Assembly: GCA_964613035.1 (NCBI GenBank)
Contig: CAZTFQ010000011.1
Coordinates: forward strand, 1-59,037
DNA from: CAVIQK01 sp964613035
Lineage (GTDB): Bacteria; Bacillota; Clostridia; Christensenellales; DTU072
Length of the DNA stretch: 59,037 nucleotides
Reading direction: 5' to 3'
Made by a program: the position numbers and the translations under genes. Numbering within the stretch: position 1 is the first letter of the stretch; the number at the start of each line of letters is the position of its first letter. Of the stretch, positions 24,521 to 33,357 are shown piece by piece. A model generated the notes under the pieces. That model did no database searches. It was given only the letters and a program-made list of their open reading frames with translations, and was not told the origin of the DNA.

Positions 24521-26380
24521 CTAAGAACGCTTTTTGGCGTATTTAATCAAGAGATTATAAGTATTGTTGTATTCTTTACTGTTATAGAACTCGGTCATGG
24601 TCTTGGTTCCGTTACGGACGGAGCCGTTGAGGATATTAGCCCATTCGTCAATCCATTGATTGTCTCTTAAGTACCACCAGTCGCCTGCCGTTTCGTATTC
24701 CGTCGCGTCGAGGAATATCTTGGAGTTACGAGGATTCTGATTGCTCTGAAGGAATACTTCGCTATTGGCGAGGTCTTTCTGGAGCGGAATGGCGAAACCT
24801 GCTTCCGCCTGGAGGGTCTGACCGTCGGCACTGCCGCAGAACTCGATAAACTTCCATGCTGCCGCAGGGACTTTACTCTTGGAGCTGATACAGAGTGCGA
24901 CCGAGCCGCTGTGACCGGCTTCTACGCCGTGGACGGTGACGTTGCCTTCACTGTCGTATTCTTTATACATAGGAAGAGGCGCGACGTCCCACTCGTAATT
25001 GCCGTTCATCTGTTTACGGAAATTGGTTACGTTCCAACGACCGTCGACCAGCATACCCAGCTGACCGTTACAGAATGCATTGGTTTTACCGGAGTCGCCG
25101 CCGAGAGAATCGGGGTACGGGGTGATGCCGTAGCCGTAGAGTTTTTCTCCGTCCACAGTGTCTACCAGAGTATCGGTCTTAGCCGCGATACGGACAAACT
25201 CCGTGAATGCTTCTCTCTGGCTGGGGAGCTCGTTGAGGACTCCCTCGTCTGCCAATTGAATTACTTCAGAAGTGACGGTATAGGTATCCTTATTGGCTAC
25301 TAAGGTATCCTTATTGGGGGTAGCCGCATAATTAGAAAGGTCTACCTTATCGGTATAAGATACTATTTGTCCGGCAGAATAAGTGCCGCTACCGATATTA
25401 ACCGTACCTACGTAATCGTCGGCTACGATATAGTTGGGGGTATTATCCATTAAGGTGAAGTCGTAATAATAACCGCGATACTCGGAATTGTCGGTAGGAA
25501 TAGCCTGGATACAATCTCCGCCGACCGACCAGCCGTAGTTAAACCACCACTCGGTGAAATAGCCGTAACCGGAGCTCTTGCCCGCGCTGTTACGCATATA
25601 ATTCTGCACCTTAAGAGCACAAGCGTTGGTTTCTTCCCAGCTCATCGGAATCTGGTTGTTAAAATACCATTTGCCGTTGGCTTGGAAGTAGCCCTGCTCT
25701 TTAACGGTATAACCGTCGAGACCTACGTCGGACTTGGTCTGTCCGCGGTCGTCCGCGCCGCCGTTATTAAATGCTTCCAGTCCGTCTTCATTGACGCTGA
25801 TTACGGTGATACCGGCACCCTTGAAGAACGTTTCGTTATAATAAATAACGGTAGGTCCGAGGTCCTTAGGCACGCCGTAATATTTACCGGAAGCCGTATT
25901 GGTCAGACCCGTATCGACGTCGTAATTGTAACGCTCTACGACGTTTGACCACATATCTTCCAGTTTATAAACGGAACTCTTGGAGATATAATCGGAGATA
26001 TCGAGGAGGTAGCCTTCTTCCGCGTACGCTTTATATCCCGCATCGCCTACGTAAAATACGTCGGGAGGGTTCTTACCGCCTAGAGACGTGCCCAGAAGAG
26101 ACTCGTAATCCGATCCCGTCTTGGCGACCAATCTAACGTTAATCTGTCCCTTGTATTGCTCATTAAACCTATTAACGATGGTTTTGAAAACCTCTAACTC
26201 GGTGCTGTCGCAGTTAGCCCAAAAGGTAACTTTAGTCTCGCCTTGCTCGGGTTTATAAATAATCGAGCCGCTATCGTCCAAATCGACGTCATCGTTGGGC
26301 GTATTGTCACATGCCACGAAAGTGAACAGTAACGACGCGCATAAAACCAACGCCAAAAGTATTGTAAGTGTCTTTTTCAT
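24521..26380 (-). CDS. Extracellular sugar solute-binding lipoprotein (family 1)
   Basis: This 619-residue protein has a signal peptide with lipobox Cys24 (FTFVAC). The mature N-terminus (TKVTFWANCDSTELEVFKTIV) and the later GQLGMLVDGRWNV and AAWKFIEFCGSADGQT motifs are typical of CUT1 binding proteins. It is longer than the usual 400-450 residues, through insertions rich in Tyr, Asp and Gly in the middle, which fits a large oligosaccharide ligand. It delivers sugar to the two downstream permeases. It lies 43 bases after the LacI-type regulator gene. Confidence 0.92.
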   Translation of the reverse strand: MKKTLTILLALVLCASLLFTFVACDNTPNDDVDLDDSGSIIYKPEQGETKVTFWANCDSTELEVFKTIVNRFNEQYKGQINVRLVAKTGSDYESLLGTSLGGKNPPDVFYVGDAGYKAYAEEGYLLDISDYISKSSVYKLEDMWSNVVERYNYDVDTGLTNTASGKYYGVPKDLGPTVIYYNETFFKGAGITVISVNEDGLEAFNNGGADDRGQTKSDVGLDGYTVKEQGYFQANGKWYFNNQIPMSWEETNACALKVQNYMRNSAGKSSGYGYFTEWWFNYGWSVGGDCIQAIPTDNSEYRGYYYDFTLMDNTPNYIVADDYVGTVNIGSGTYSAGQIVSYTDKVDLSNYAATPNKDTLVANKDTYTVTSEVIQLADEGVLNELPSQREAFTEFVRIAAKTDTLVDTVDGEKLYGYGITPYPDSLGGDSGKTNAFCNGQLGMLVDGRWNVTNFRKQMNGNYEWDVAPLPMYKEYDSEGNVTVHGVEAGHSGSVALCISSKSKVPAAAWKFIEFCGSADGQTLQAEAGFAIPLQKDLANSEVFLQSNQNPRNSKIFLDATEYETAGDWWYLRDNQWIDEWANILNGSVRNGTKTMTEFYNSKEYNNTYNLLIKYAKKRS

Positions 26381-26423
26381 TGTTTTCTGCTACTCCTTTT
26401 AGTAATAATTATTAAGTCGAATC

Positions 26424-27398
26424 TTAAGCAGTCTCGCCGTCTATCACGCGGATATCGGGCAAAACCGTAATTTCGTGTTTTTTTTCGTTGTCGTCGATTA
26501 AAGCCATGAGCCTTTCCACGGCTATTCTCGCAAAATCGGATTTATCGTATCCGACCGAAGCTATTCTGCCGTACATGGCTATTTCGTTACGAATATCGTC
26601 GAAGCCTACCACTGCTATCGACAAATCGTTGTCGTGCAGACAAGTGAGTACTTCCATTGCGCCGAAGTCGTTGAATGCGAATATACAATCGGGGAGGTCT
26701 CTGCGATCTTTAAGTCCCGATACGAAGTCCTTATAAAACGTAACGGAACAATCTGCGTTGAAAACGGTCTCGGTATCTATACCCAGCTCCGAGAATCGCT
26801 CGCAGAAGCCCTCTGCGCGCTCCTTGGAACAAATCAGAGCTTCCGACTCGCCGATATACAAGGGTCTGCGATAACCTTTTTCATAAAGATAATGGGCTAC
26901 CAGCCTACCGCCCCCTTTATCGTCCAAAACTACGCATTCCGCGTCCAAGAAGGACTTTCTGCCGACGACTACTATCGGGACTCTGTATCTGTCGCACAGC
27001 TCCAGACATTTTTTATTAGGTTCCAGAAAAGATATAATCCCTCCTAAATTATTGGATAGGGCTCTTGTCGCCAATGATTCGTCGAAAATAAATTTATCGG
27101 CAATAAGAGTCATAAACGAATAGCCGTAACCGTTAAGCTCATTCCATAGATAATTGGTCATAATGGAATAAAACGGATTGAGAAGATTGTCGTAAACTAT
27201 ACCGATAGTCTTGCTATCGCCTCTTCTCAACGTCGTTGCGGCGGAATTGGGGATATACCCCATCTTAAGCGCAAGTTGATTAATGCGATCTTTAGTCTTC
27301 TGAGAAATATCCGGCGCGTCCATAAGCGCACGAGAAACGCAATTGACGGAAACTCCCGCTTCCTGAGCGATATCTTTAATCGTAACGCGTTTTTTCAT
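26424..27398 (-). CDS. LacI-family transcriptional regulator
   Basis: This 324-residue protein has an N-terminal helix-turn-helix with hinge (VTIKDIAQEAGVSVNCVSRAL, residues 4-24, then NSAATTLRRG), then a periplasmic-binding-protein-like sensor domain (residues 60-320). It precedes the importer operon and is therefore the likely local sugar-responsive repressor. A LacI-like palindrome is seen upstream of the giant lipoprotein gene (33155-33170); whether this protein binds it is not shown. Confidence 0.92.
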   Translation of the reverse strand: MKKRVTIKDIAQEAGVSVNCVSRALMDAPDISQKTKDRINQLALKMGYIPNSAATTLRRGDSKTIGIVYDNLLNPFYSIMTNYLWNELNGYGYSFMTLIADKFIFDESLATRALSNNLGGIISFLEPNKKCLELCDRYRVPIVVVGRKSFLDAECVVLDDKGGGRLVAHYLYEKGYRRPLYIGESEALICSKERAEGFCERFSELGIDTETVFNADCSVTFYKDFVSGLKDRRDLPDCIFAFNDFGAMEVLTCLHDNDLSIAVVGFDDIRNEIAMYGRIASVGYDKSDFARIAVERLMALIDDNEKKHEITVLPDIRVIDGETA

Positions 27399-27438
27399 AT
27401 TTATTCTCCGTGCGATTGTTATGCGTCGTTAAACCGAC

Positions 27439-27478
27439 CCGACAGAGGCTATGAGTAGCTCTCTATAGCCTCTGTCGG
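27439..27478 (-). terminator. Terminator-like hairpin after the giant lipoprotein gene
   Basis: A perfect 14-bp stem, CCGACAGAGGCTAT with ATAGCCTCTGTCGG, has a 12-base loop. The T-tract is poor, so read-through into the LacI gene is possible; no clear promoter was seen for LacI. Confidence 0.6.
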
Positions 27479-27513
27479 AGATTATCCGGTGCTACGCCGA
27501 GCGCAGACGATTG

Positions 27514-30500
27514 TTATCTACGGACGAAGCCGTCGTTACCTACTACCGTGGGAAGAGTCGTGTCCTGATTGAAATCGAGTAAGAACGTGAAGTCGGTCTC
27601 AGCTACGCAAGCGATCCAAAGCGGAATATCGTTCTTGATAGCGAAACTACTGCCTATACCCAACTCGTAAGGAGTGAAGATTTCGAATACGGTCTTATAC
27701 TCGTAGCTACTCAAATCGGCGTCGGAGTTTTCTACGGAAGTCCATCCGAAAGCACAGTTTGCCGCACCGTTATTCCAAGGACATACCGCTCTCTGTGCGG
27801 AAGCATCCCAATTACTATTAACGACGAAACGGAATTCGATATTGAGATATTGATACCATTCTGCTCCGTCTCCTTTTACCGCTACATTGTAAGCAGTATG
27901 ATGATACATCGTTACCGCGAGATATATACCTGCGGAACCTTTTGCCGCTTGAACCTCGGCATAGACGCCGTTGGAACTATAGCTGGTACAACCGGTGTTT
28001 TTCCATACGGTTACGCCTTCCCAGAAGCTCTCGTCGAGTTTACCGTCCAGAGTTATGCCGTCGGCATTAAGAGCGTGCTGATCGTAGCCGTAGTTGACGA
28101 ATTCCATTCCGGTAGCGGAAAGTTTAAGTCTATCGGCATTTTCCCATACAAGAGATTGCCATCCGCCGAAGCCGTTACCGTTGCAGCCTACTTTGAAATA
28201 TGCCGCGTTGCCGGGGGTATCGTTATAGATGAACAGTTCGATATCCGTTCTGTAACTATAATCACCGTCGGTGAGCTCGGTACGTTTCATTCCGTATTGG
28301 GTTATGGCGCCGTGAGTGCACAGGAAATCGTCGAAAATCGAGAATCCGATATATTGATCGAATATATGTATCTCGACGTTATCGTTGAGGTGCCATTCGG
28401 AGGTAGCCTCGGCTCGATTCTTCTGCAATACGCTGATTGCGAGATAATAGCCGTCCTCTGCGATATAACCGCTGAAAGTAAAGTTGGCGTTTTCGTTACC
28501 TCTGGTGACTGAAGTCAGCTCGGCATATTCCGATAAATCGCCGTCGATTGTTCCGTTTTCAGCCTCGGGCTGAGTAGAAACCAAACCTTCTGCGGTAATG
28601 AACAGATTGGCGGGACGAGATTGACCTTGACCGTAACCCAAAAATCCGTACTTAACCTTATCTGCACCGCCGATAATCGGGCACCACCAGTCGCTTCTGG
28701 GCCATCGAGGATCGGAAAGTCCCTCGTAACGGGCTTCTTCGGTGGGTGCTTTGAACGCGTAGTTGAGCTGAACGTTATCGGAGAAATCACCTGCTACGAA
28801 AACTTCATAAATATGTCTGTATTTACCTTCATAGCCGCTGCCTGCGCCCATTAAAGTTGCGGAACGAGAGAATGCGGTAACGTTACAGGACTCGTCCTTA
28901 GAGTTGACGTAGCATTGCGCTCCGTCGTTAAGATAGAATTCGAAGTTGTGGTTCATCCACCAATCGGAAGCGGTGTCCACGTTGGCATCGGAATAAACAA
29001 CGAGGTACATTACGACGCCGTGAGAGGTCTTCTTGGCATAGAGATTAACGCTACGATTGTTCTCTACCTTGAATCCGAAAGACTCTCCGTAGAGCTCGGT
29101 TTCGAGTTCTCCGTCGATAGTAATGCCGTCGGTAACGACTATATACTCGACGCCCGTTACGGTGATATCGTCGTCGCCTACGTTGTAAGAAGCGACGCCT
29201 TCTTCTACTGCGATTTCAGAATCGTTAAGATAGAGCTTAGTAAGCACATAAGGAGCGATACCCGAGAAAGTAATCTCGGTAGATTGAATAGGATTGTTAT
29301 TGCTGACCTGAATACGACCGCTATATTCACCGAGAGATACAGTACGCTTACCCTCTATAGAGACGACTATATTGACGTCGGAGTCGGGCATGACGAAGCT
29401 ATATACGCCCTCTACGGGAACAACAACTTCGGATCCGACTTTAACTGTCTCTATGGTCAGTCCCTCTGTTACGTCGACCGTGAAGTCGATCGTATCGCCC
29501 TTACGAGCGGTAGAAGCAACGTTAACGGTAACGTCACTGATTTGCGTTACGGTGATATTGTGCGCAAAGCGCAGACCGTGAGAGGAAACGGTGGGAACGG
29601 AACCTGTGGTAGTCCATCCGCTTTCCGCAACCCATCCTAAGATATTAACGCGTATCTCGGCACTCTCGGCGGTATAACCGGAGAAGTACTTATAAGGTAC
29701 CCAGAATTCTACCGTAGTCTCGTTGAGACCGCCTTCTTCTTCGGGGGCTTCCGTGACGTAATCGCCTACCACTATTCCGCCGAAGGCTTTAAGGGTGCCG
29801 TTTTCAAAATAGAGAGCACTCTGTACGCCGTCCGCATCACCCCAACGGAACTCGAGGTTGAGCCAATGATACCAACCGCTACCGTCGTATTGAGCAACTT
29901 GAGTAAGAGCCTGTTTATGATAAATAGTCGCAAGGAAATAGACGCCGTCGGAGCCTTTAACTGCGGCGAGGTTGTAATAAGAGTCGTCCTTCTTACCGAG
30001 GTTGGAGACGGTATTACCGATGACCTCAGTCGTCCAGATATCCTCGTCGGCTACGCCGTCCAGTTCTGCGTCGGCAGGTTTGAGACCGAGCTGTATCAGC
30101 AGTTCATTCTGCGTACCTGTAACTAGTTGAGCATTCTTGGCGTCGACGGTGCGGTTGAAGACAAGCACGCCTGCGACGAAGGATTGAGAAGCTATATCGG
30201 GAATACTGTTGTGAGAGGATACGACCTTACCGTCAGCAAGCATATAGACGCTGCCGCCTATTTTAGCTATACCGAGGGTAACGAACTCGCTCTCGATGAG
30301 ACGATCTGCAGCACTTATGGTGCCGGTATCACTCCAATTCCAATCTACAGTGGTGAAGACGTTGGAAGAGTTGTAACCGTTTTTACGATAAACGATACTG
30401 CACCACTTACGATTTGACACCTCAGTAGACGTAGGAGTATCTACGTAACCGAAAATCGTGTAATTGTCGTTGCGGAGCATCAGACCTACCTTGGACCAAG

Positions 30501-32538
30501 CGTCGCCTGCCAAGACGCTCTCGGACTTAACGTCAACGGTGAAGATGAAGTCGGACGCATAATCCATATCGAGGGCATAGATTGCCTGCTCGCCGGCGGC
30601 TCTGCCGTAAGCGGTCTCGCCGTCCTCGGAGAAGGTCCAATCGTTGTAAGCGTAAGAATCGCCAATGTCGCCGAGGGTCGAACCTTGAGCTCTGTCGTTA
30701 TAACCGAGAGCCTCGAGGATAAGTTTTCCCCAAAGAGGATAGCCGTAACCGGCGCTGAAGTGGAGACCGTCGTAGAACATATTGGTACGGGTATTACCGT
30801 CCTCGTCTACGCCTACGCTCGTGACGTCTATGTAGTGAAGTTTTTCGTTGCCTTCGGCATATTCTTTGACGAGGGCGTTCATTGCGTCGTATTCGCTACA
30901 CTTATTAGCGAACATGGTATTGTGAACAAGGCTGACCCAGTAGATGTCCGCTTCGGGGAAAGCTTCCTGATAGACGTCTACCATTGTCTGCAGACGGGCA
31001 AAAGCCGTCGCGGCGGTCGTATTGCCGTCGTCGATGTCGTTGACGCCGATATGGAATACGAACTTAGAGGGGGAGTAGCACTTCTTGACGAAGGCAACCT
31101 TTTCCGTCCAATAATTGATTTGAGTACCGCCTACGCCGATGTCGGCTTTTTTGTCGATAGCGGCGGTGTGTTGTTCGAAGCCGGACCAGGTCCAGAAATC
31201 CATATAGCTGTCGCCGAGGAAGAGGACGTCCAATTCTTGATTGACGATTTCCTTACGGTGAGCGATGAAGTCGGGATCGTCGAGGTCGTCGGTGACGGAG
31301 TAATCGGTAACTTCCATAGTATAACCGAAGCTCTTGAATCCCATTACGGCGCCGTCGGAGAGATCGAAAGCCGTTTCTCCTACCAAGGTATCGCCGAGGT
31401 ACATATAGACCATACCGTCATATGCGGTGAGTCCGAGGGTAATGCTCTTGGAATTGAGATTGAAAGAACCGTCGGTGTTGTTGATGGTGACCCAAGAACC
31501 CCAGCCGTTGACGGCGGAATTATAGCCGAGAGCGGTACCTCTGACATTATCGAAACCGACCTCTACGCCGTCGCCGATGTATGCGTCAACGTAGAAGAAG
31601 AGACCTTTTTGGGAAGCCTCGTTGAAAAGCATCATACCGAATTTTCCATATCTTTCGTCGGACGCTGCCAATCCGGTAAGAGTGAGGGTCGCTTTTGCGT
31701 ACAGATTCTGACCGGTAGCGCGATACATCGCGAGGTTGTTGTCGTTACCGTCGTGACCGTTGAGGACGGCTTTTCGGCTATCGTAATCGGGACTATTCTT
31801 ACCGTAGTCGGCAGAAAGATCCCAGTACTGACCGGTAGCTATAGCGGTGTTGCCCTGACCGAGTTGTCCCGCGCCGAACTTATAATAGTTGTCGGAGAGG
31901 GTGGCGTCCTCGTTGACGAGGGCGTATGTGTCGGCATTGCAGATATCGGCGTTGCCGTAGATTGTCTTGTTACTGTAATTGGATTTATCGCAATTGGTTA
32001 AAACGGGCAGAACGGTTATATTACCGAGAGCCTCGTCGTAAGACACGCCCAAGAAGTCGTAGGACGCGGAAATATCGACGACGTAGCCCAGCACGACTCC
32101 GTCTATTGCCCAAGGCAATACGCTGGAATCGACCGACTCTTCTATAGCGACGTATGCGCCGTTATCTACGCCGTACACGGTCGTGCCGCCTATAGTGGCG
32201 ACGACGCCCTTATTGTTCTCGACCAGAGCCGAGGAAGCATATTGATTGATACCGAAATAGACCGAGAGACCGTCGTAATCGGTTATTGCGGAGTCTTGAA
32301 CGTAAGCGGTAAAACGTACTCCGTCGGTCTCGTAAGAAAGATTGAATTTAGCTACCGCCTCTGCGCCGGCTACCGCCGTAGAAGAAATAGAATACGCATT
32401 GAGGGGTGCTGCTTGATTAACTGCATTGCTCGCGATCGAGAAGACGGCGTCGATTACGACGTTTTCTTCGGGCATCGTGAAGGAGTATACGCCTTGAGAT
32501 GCGGAGACGTCGGTCTGATTGGCTTTAAGAGAAGTCAA
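27514..32538 (-). CDS. Giant secreted protein with SGNH-hydrolase and CBM9-like/jelly-roll modules (3' part of a frameshifted gene)
   Basis: The 1674 residues from a TTG at 32538 belong to a frame that is open further upstream to the C10 tract at 32661, so the TTG is not a real start. The order is an InlB-type B-repeat end; a beta-sandwich (about 215-415); an SGNH/GDSL esterase domain with GDS (442-444), Gly470, GVND (498-501) and Asp590-His593; further concanavalin-like and B-repeat domains; and at least three CBM9-like modules with DGxxDE-type starts (for example DGVADEDIW, DGKLDESFW). The esterase probably removes acetyl or similar groups from plant glycan. The protein belongs with the lipoprotein start at 32654-32989. 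Function is inferred from domains. Confidence 0.75.
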   Translation of the reverse strand: MTSLKANQTDVSASQGVYSFTMPEENVVIDAVFSIASNAVNQAAPLNAYSISSTAVAGAEAVAKFNLSYETDGVRFTAYVQDSAITDYDGLSVYFGINQYASSALVENNKGVVATIGGTTVYGVDNGAYVAIEESVDSSVLPWAIDGVVLGYVVDISASYDFLGVSYDEALGNITVLPVLTNCDKSNYSNKTIYGNADICNADTYALVNEDATLSDNYYKFGAGQLGQGNTAIATGQYWDLSADYGKNSPDYDSRKAVLNGHDGNDNNLAMYRATGQNLYAKATLTLTGLAASDERYGKFGMMLFNEASQKGLFFYVDAYIGDGVEVGFDNVRGTALGYNSAVNGWGSWVTINNTDGSFNLNSKSITLGLTAYDGMVYMYLGDTLVGETAFDLSDGAVMGFKSFGYTMEVTDYSVTDDLDDPDFIAHRKEIVNQELDVLFLGDSYMDFWTWSGFEQHTAAIDKKADIGVGGTQINYWTEKVAFVKKCYSPSKFVFHIGVNDIDDGNTTAATAFARLQTMVDVYQEAFPEADIYWVSLVHNTMFANKCSEYDAMNALVKEYAEGNEKLHYIDVTSVGVDEDGNTRTNMFYDGLHFSAGYGYPLWGKLILEALGYNDRAQGSTLGDIGDSYAYNDWTFSEDGETAYGRAAGEQAIYALDMDYASDFIFTVDVKSESVLAGDAWSKVGLMLRNDNYTIFGYVDTPTSTEVSNRKWCSIVYRKNGYNSSNVFTTVDWNWSDTGTISAADRLIESEFVTLGIAKIGGSVYMLADGKVVSSHNSIPDIASQSFVAGVLVFNRTVDAKNAQLVTGTQNELLIQLGLKPADAELDGVADEDIWTTEVIGNTVSNLGKKDDSYYNLAAVKGSDGVYFLATIYHKQALTQVAQYDGSGWYHWLNLEFRWGDADGVQSALYFENGTLKAFGGIVVGDYVTEAPEEEGGLNETTVEFWVPYKYFSGYTAESAEIRVNILGWVAESGWTTTGSVPTVSSHGLRFAHNITVTQISDVTVNVASTARKGDTIDFTVDVTEGLTIETVKVGSEVVVPVEGVYSFVMPDSDVNIVVSIEGKRTVSLGEYSGRIQVSNNNPIQSTEITFSGIAPYVLTKLYLNDSEIAVEEGVASYNVGDDDITVTGVEYIVVTDGITIDGELETELYGESFGFKVENNRSVNLYAKKTSHGVVMYLVVYSDANVDTASDWWMNHNFEFYLNDGAQCYVNSKDESCNVTAFSRSATLMGAGSGYEGKYRHIYEVFVAGDFSDNVQLNYAFKAPTEEARYEGLSDPRWPRSDWWCPIIGGADKVKYGFLGYGQGQSRPANLFITAEGLVSTQPEAENGTIDGDLSEYAELTSVTRGNENANFTFSGYIAEDGYYLAISVLQKNRAEATSEWHLNDNVEIHIFDQYIGFSIFDDFLCTHGAITQYGMKRTELTDGDYSYRTDIELFIYNDTPGNAAYFKVGCNGNGFGGWQSLVWENADRLKLSATGMEFVNYGYDQHALNADGITLDGKLDESFWEGVTVWKNTGCTSYSSNGVYAEVQAAKGSAGIYLAVTMYHHTAYNVAVKGDGAEWYQYLNIEFRFVVNSNWDASAQRAVCPWNNGAANCAFGWTSVENSDADLSSYEYKTVFEIFTPYELGIGSSFAIKNDIPLWIACVAETDFTFLLDFNQDTTLPTVVGNDGFVRR

Positions 32539-32653
32539 CTCATAACCATAGCTCGCAGCTACCGTAAGCGTGACGGTTGTGCCGGATGCGGCAGAAGACT
32601 TATCTGCGGTAATTTTGCCTCCGACGATATCGGTGGCTACGGATATGCCGTAT

Positions 32654-32989
32654 TCACCGTGGGGGGGGGGTAGGTGCCCCGTCGTCGACGACGAATGCCG
32701 CCTCTACCGTTACTTCATGGGCGGGCATATCGAATTCTGCCGCTCCGTCGGTTACGGTAAGTGCCACGCCGTCGGCTTTGACATAAGAAGCCTTATATCC
32801 GTCGTCCGGAGTGACAGTGAGAGTTATCTTCGTACCTTCCGCAGCCTCCGTGTGGCTGGCGGTCACTACGCCGTGCGCGGATTCTTCTATGATAACGGAA
32901 TACGTGGTCTGCTCGTCACAGGCAACCATTCCCACCATAATAAGAACCAGTATCACGACCAACATAAAGATACCAACTCTTTTTTTCAT
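32654..32989 (-). pseudogene. N-terminal fragment (lipoprotein signal and first B-repeat) of the giant lipoprotein, cut off by frameshift
   Basis: These 111 residues contain a lipoprotein signal with Cys24 (GMVAC) and an InlB-type repeat (ESAHGVVTASHTEAAEG...), then the linker DDGAPTPPPR and a stop. The stop arises because the C10 run (32661-32670) shifts the frame; removing one C or adding two joins it to the downstream frame, which resumes with a second B-repeat (EYGISVATDIVGGKITAD). The start has AGGAGG upstream. It could be a true short product, a phase-off state or an assembly error. Confidence 0.75.
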
Positions 32990-33154
32990 ATAGTGATCCT
33001 CCTATAATTTTTTTCGTCCTGATAGGGACGTAATTTCTTAATTTTCATTCTACTATTATACGTAGAAGGCAAAAAACCGTAACTTGAACTTAAAAAAGAC
33101 ATTTCAATTAAGAATCCGCACTCTCAATGTGCCGGAAACCTAGATTTTAAGTCT

Positions 33155-33170
33155 ACTTGAACGTTCAAGT
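33155..33170. promoter_or_regulatory. Perfect 16-bp palindromic operator (LacI-type)
   Basis: ACTTGAACGTTCAAGT is fully self-complementary with a central CG, as in LacI/GalR operators. It lies about 30-45 bases downstream of the predicted transcription start of the giant lipoprotein gene, a roadblock position. A matching half-site (ACTTGAAC) occurs near 33083. Confidence 0.65.
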
Positions 33171-33201
33171 TAATAAAAGGAACGGAGTTACTTGCAAGAT
33201 T

Positions 33202-33230
33202 ATTATAACCCCTCCCCCTGCCTATGTCAA
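33202..33230 (-). promoter_or_regulatory. Full-consensus sigma-A promoter of the giant lipoprotein gene
   Basis: On the minus strand TTGACA (33225-33230) and TATAAT (33202-33207) are 17 bases apart, a perfect match to consensus. It implies a 5' leader of about 200 bases that holds the operator and a small hairpin (33016-33031). Confidence 0.8.
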
Positions 33231-33296
33231 TAGGCAATTTTGTGAAATATCGACGGTTTCGAGAAAAATTCGTCTCTATAAATATGTTACGATAAG

Positions 33297-33329
33297 AAAA
33301 AAAACTCCGTCGAAAAGCATTCGACGGAG
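33297..33329 (-). terminator. Intrinsic terminator of the MsmK-like ATPase gene
   Basis: CTCCGTCGAA pairs with TTCGACGGAG (10 bp, 5-base loop), followed on the minus strand by eight T. Confidence 0.85.
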
Positions 33330-33357
33330 CTCTGATATTCCATAGGAACTATCGTGG

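Noticed and set aside
30685..32001. Long (438-codon) plus-strand frame opposite the giant lipoprotein gene, and other antisense frames at 27850-28512 and 28915-29640
   Set aside because: They mirror the codon bias of the minus-strand gene, lack ribosome sites and show no recognisable domain.
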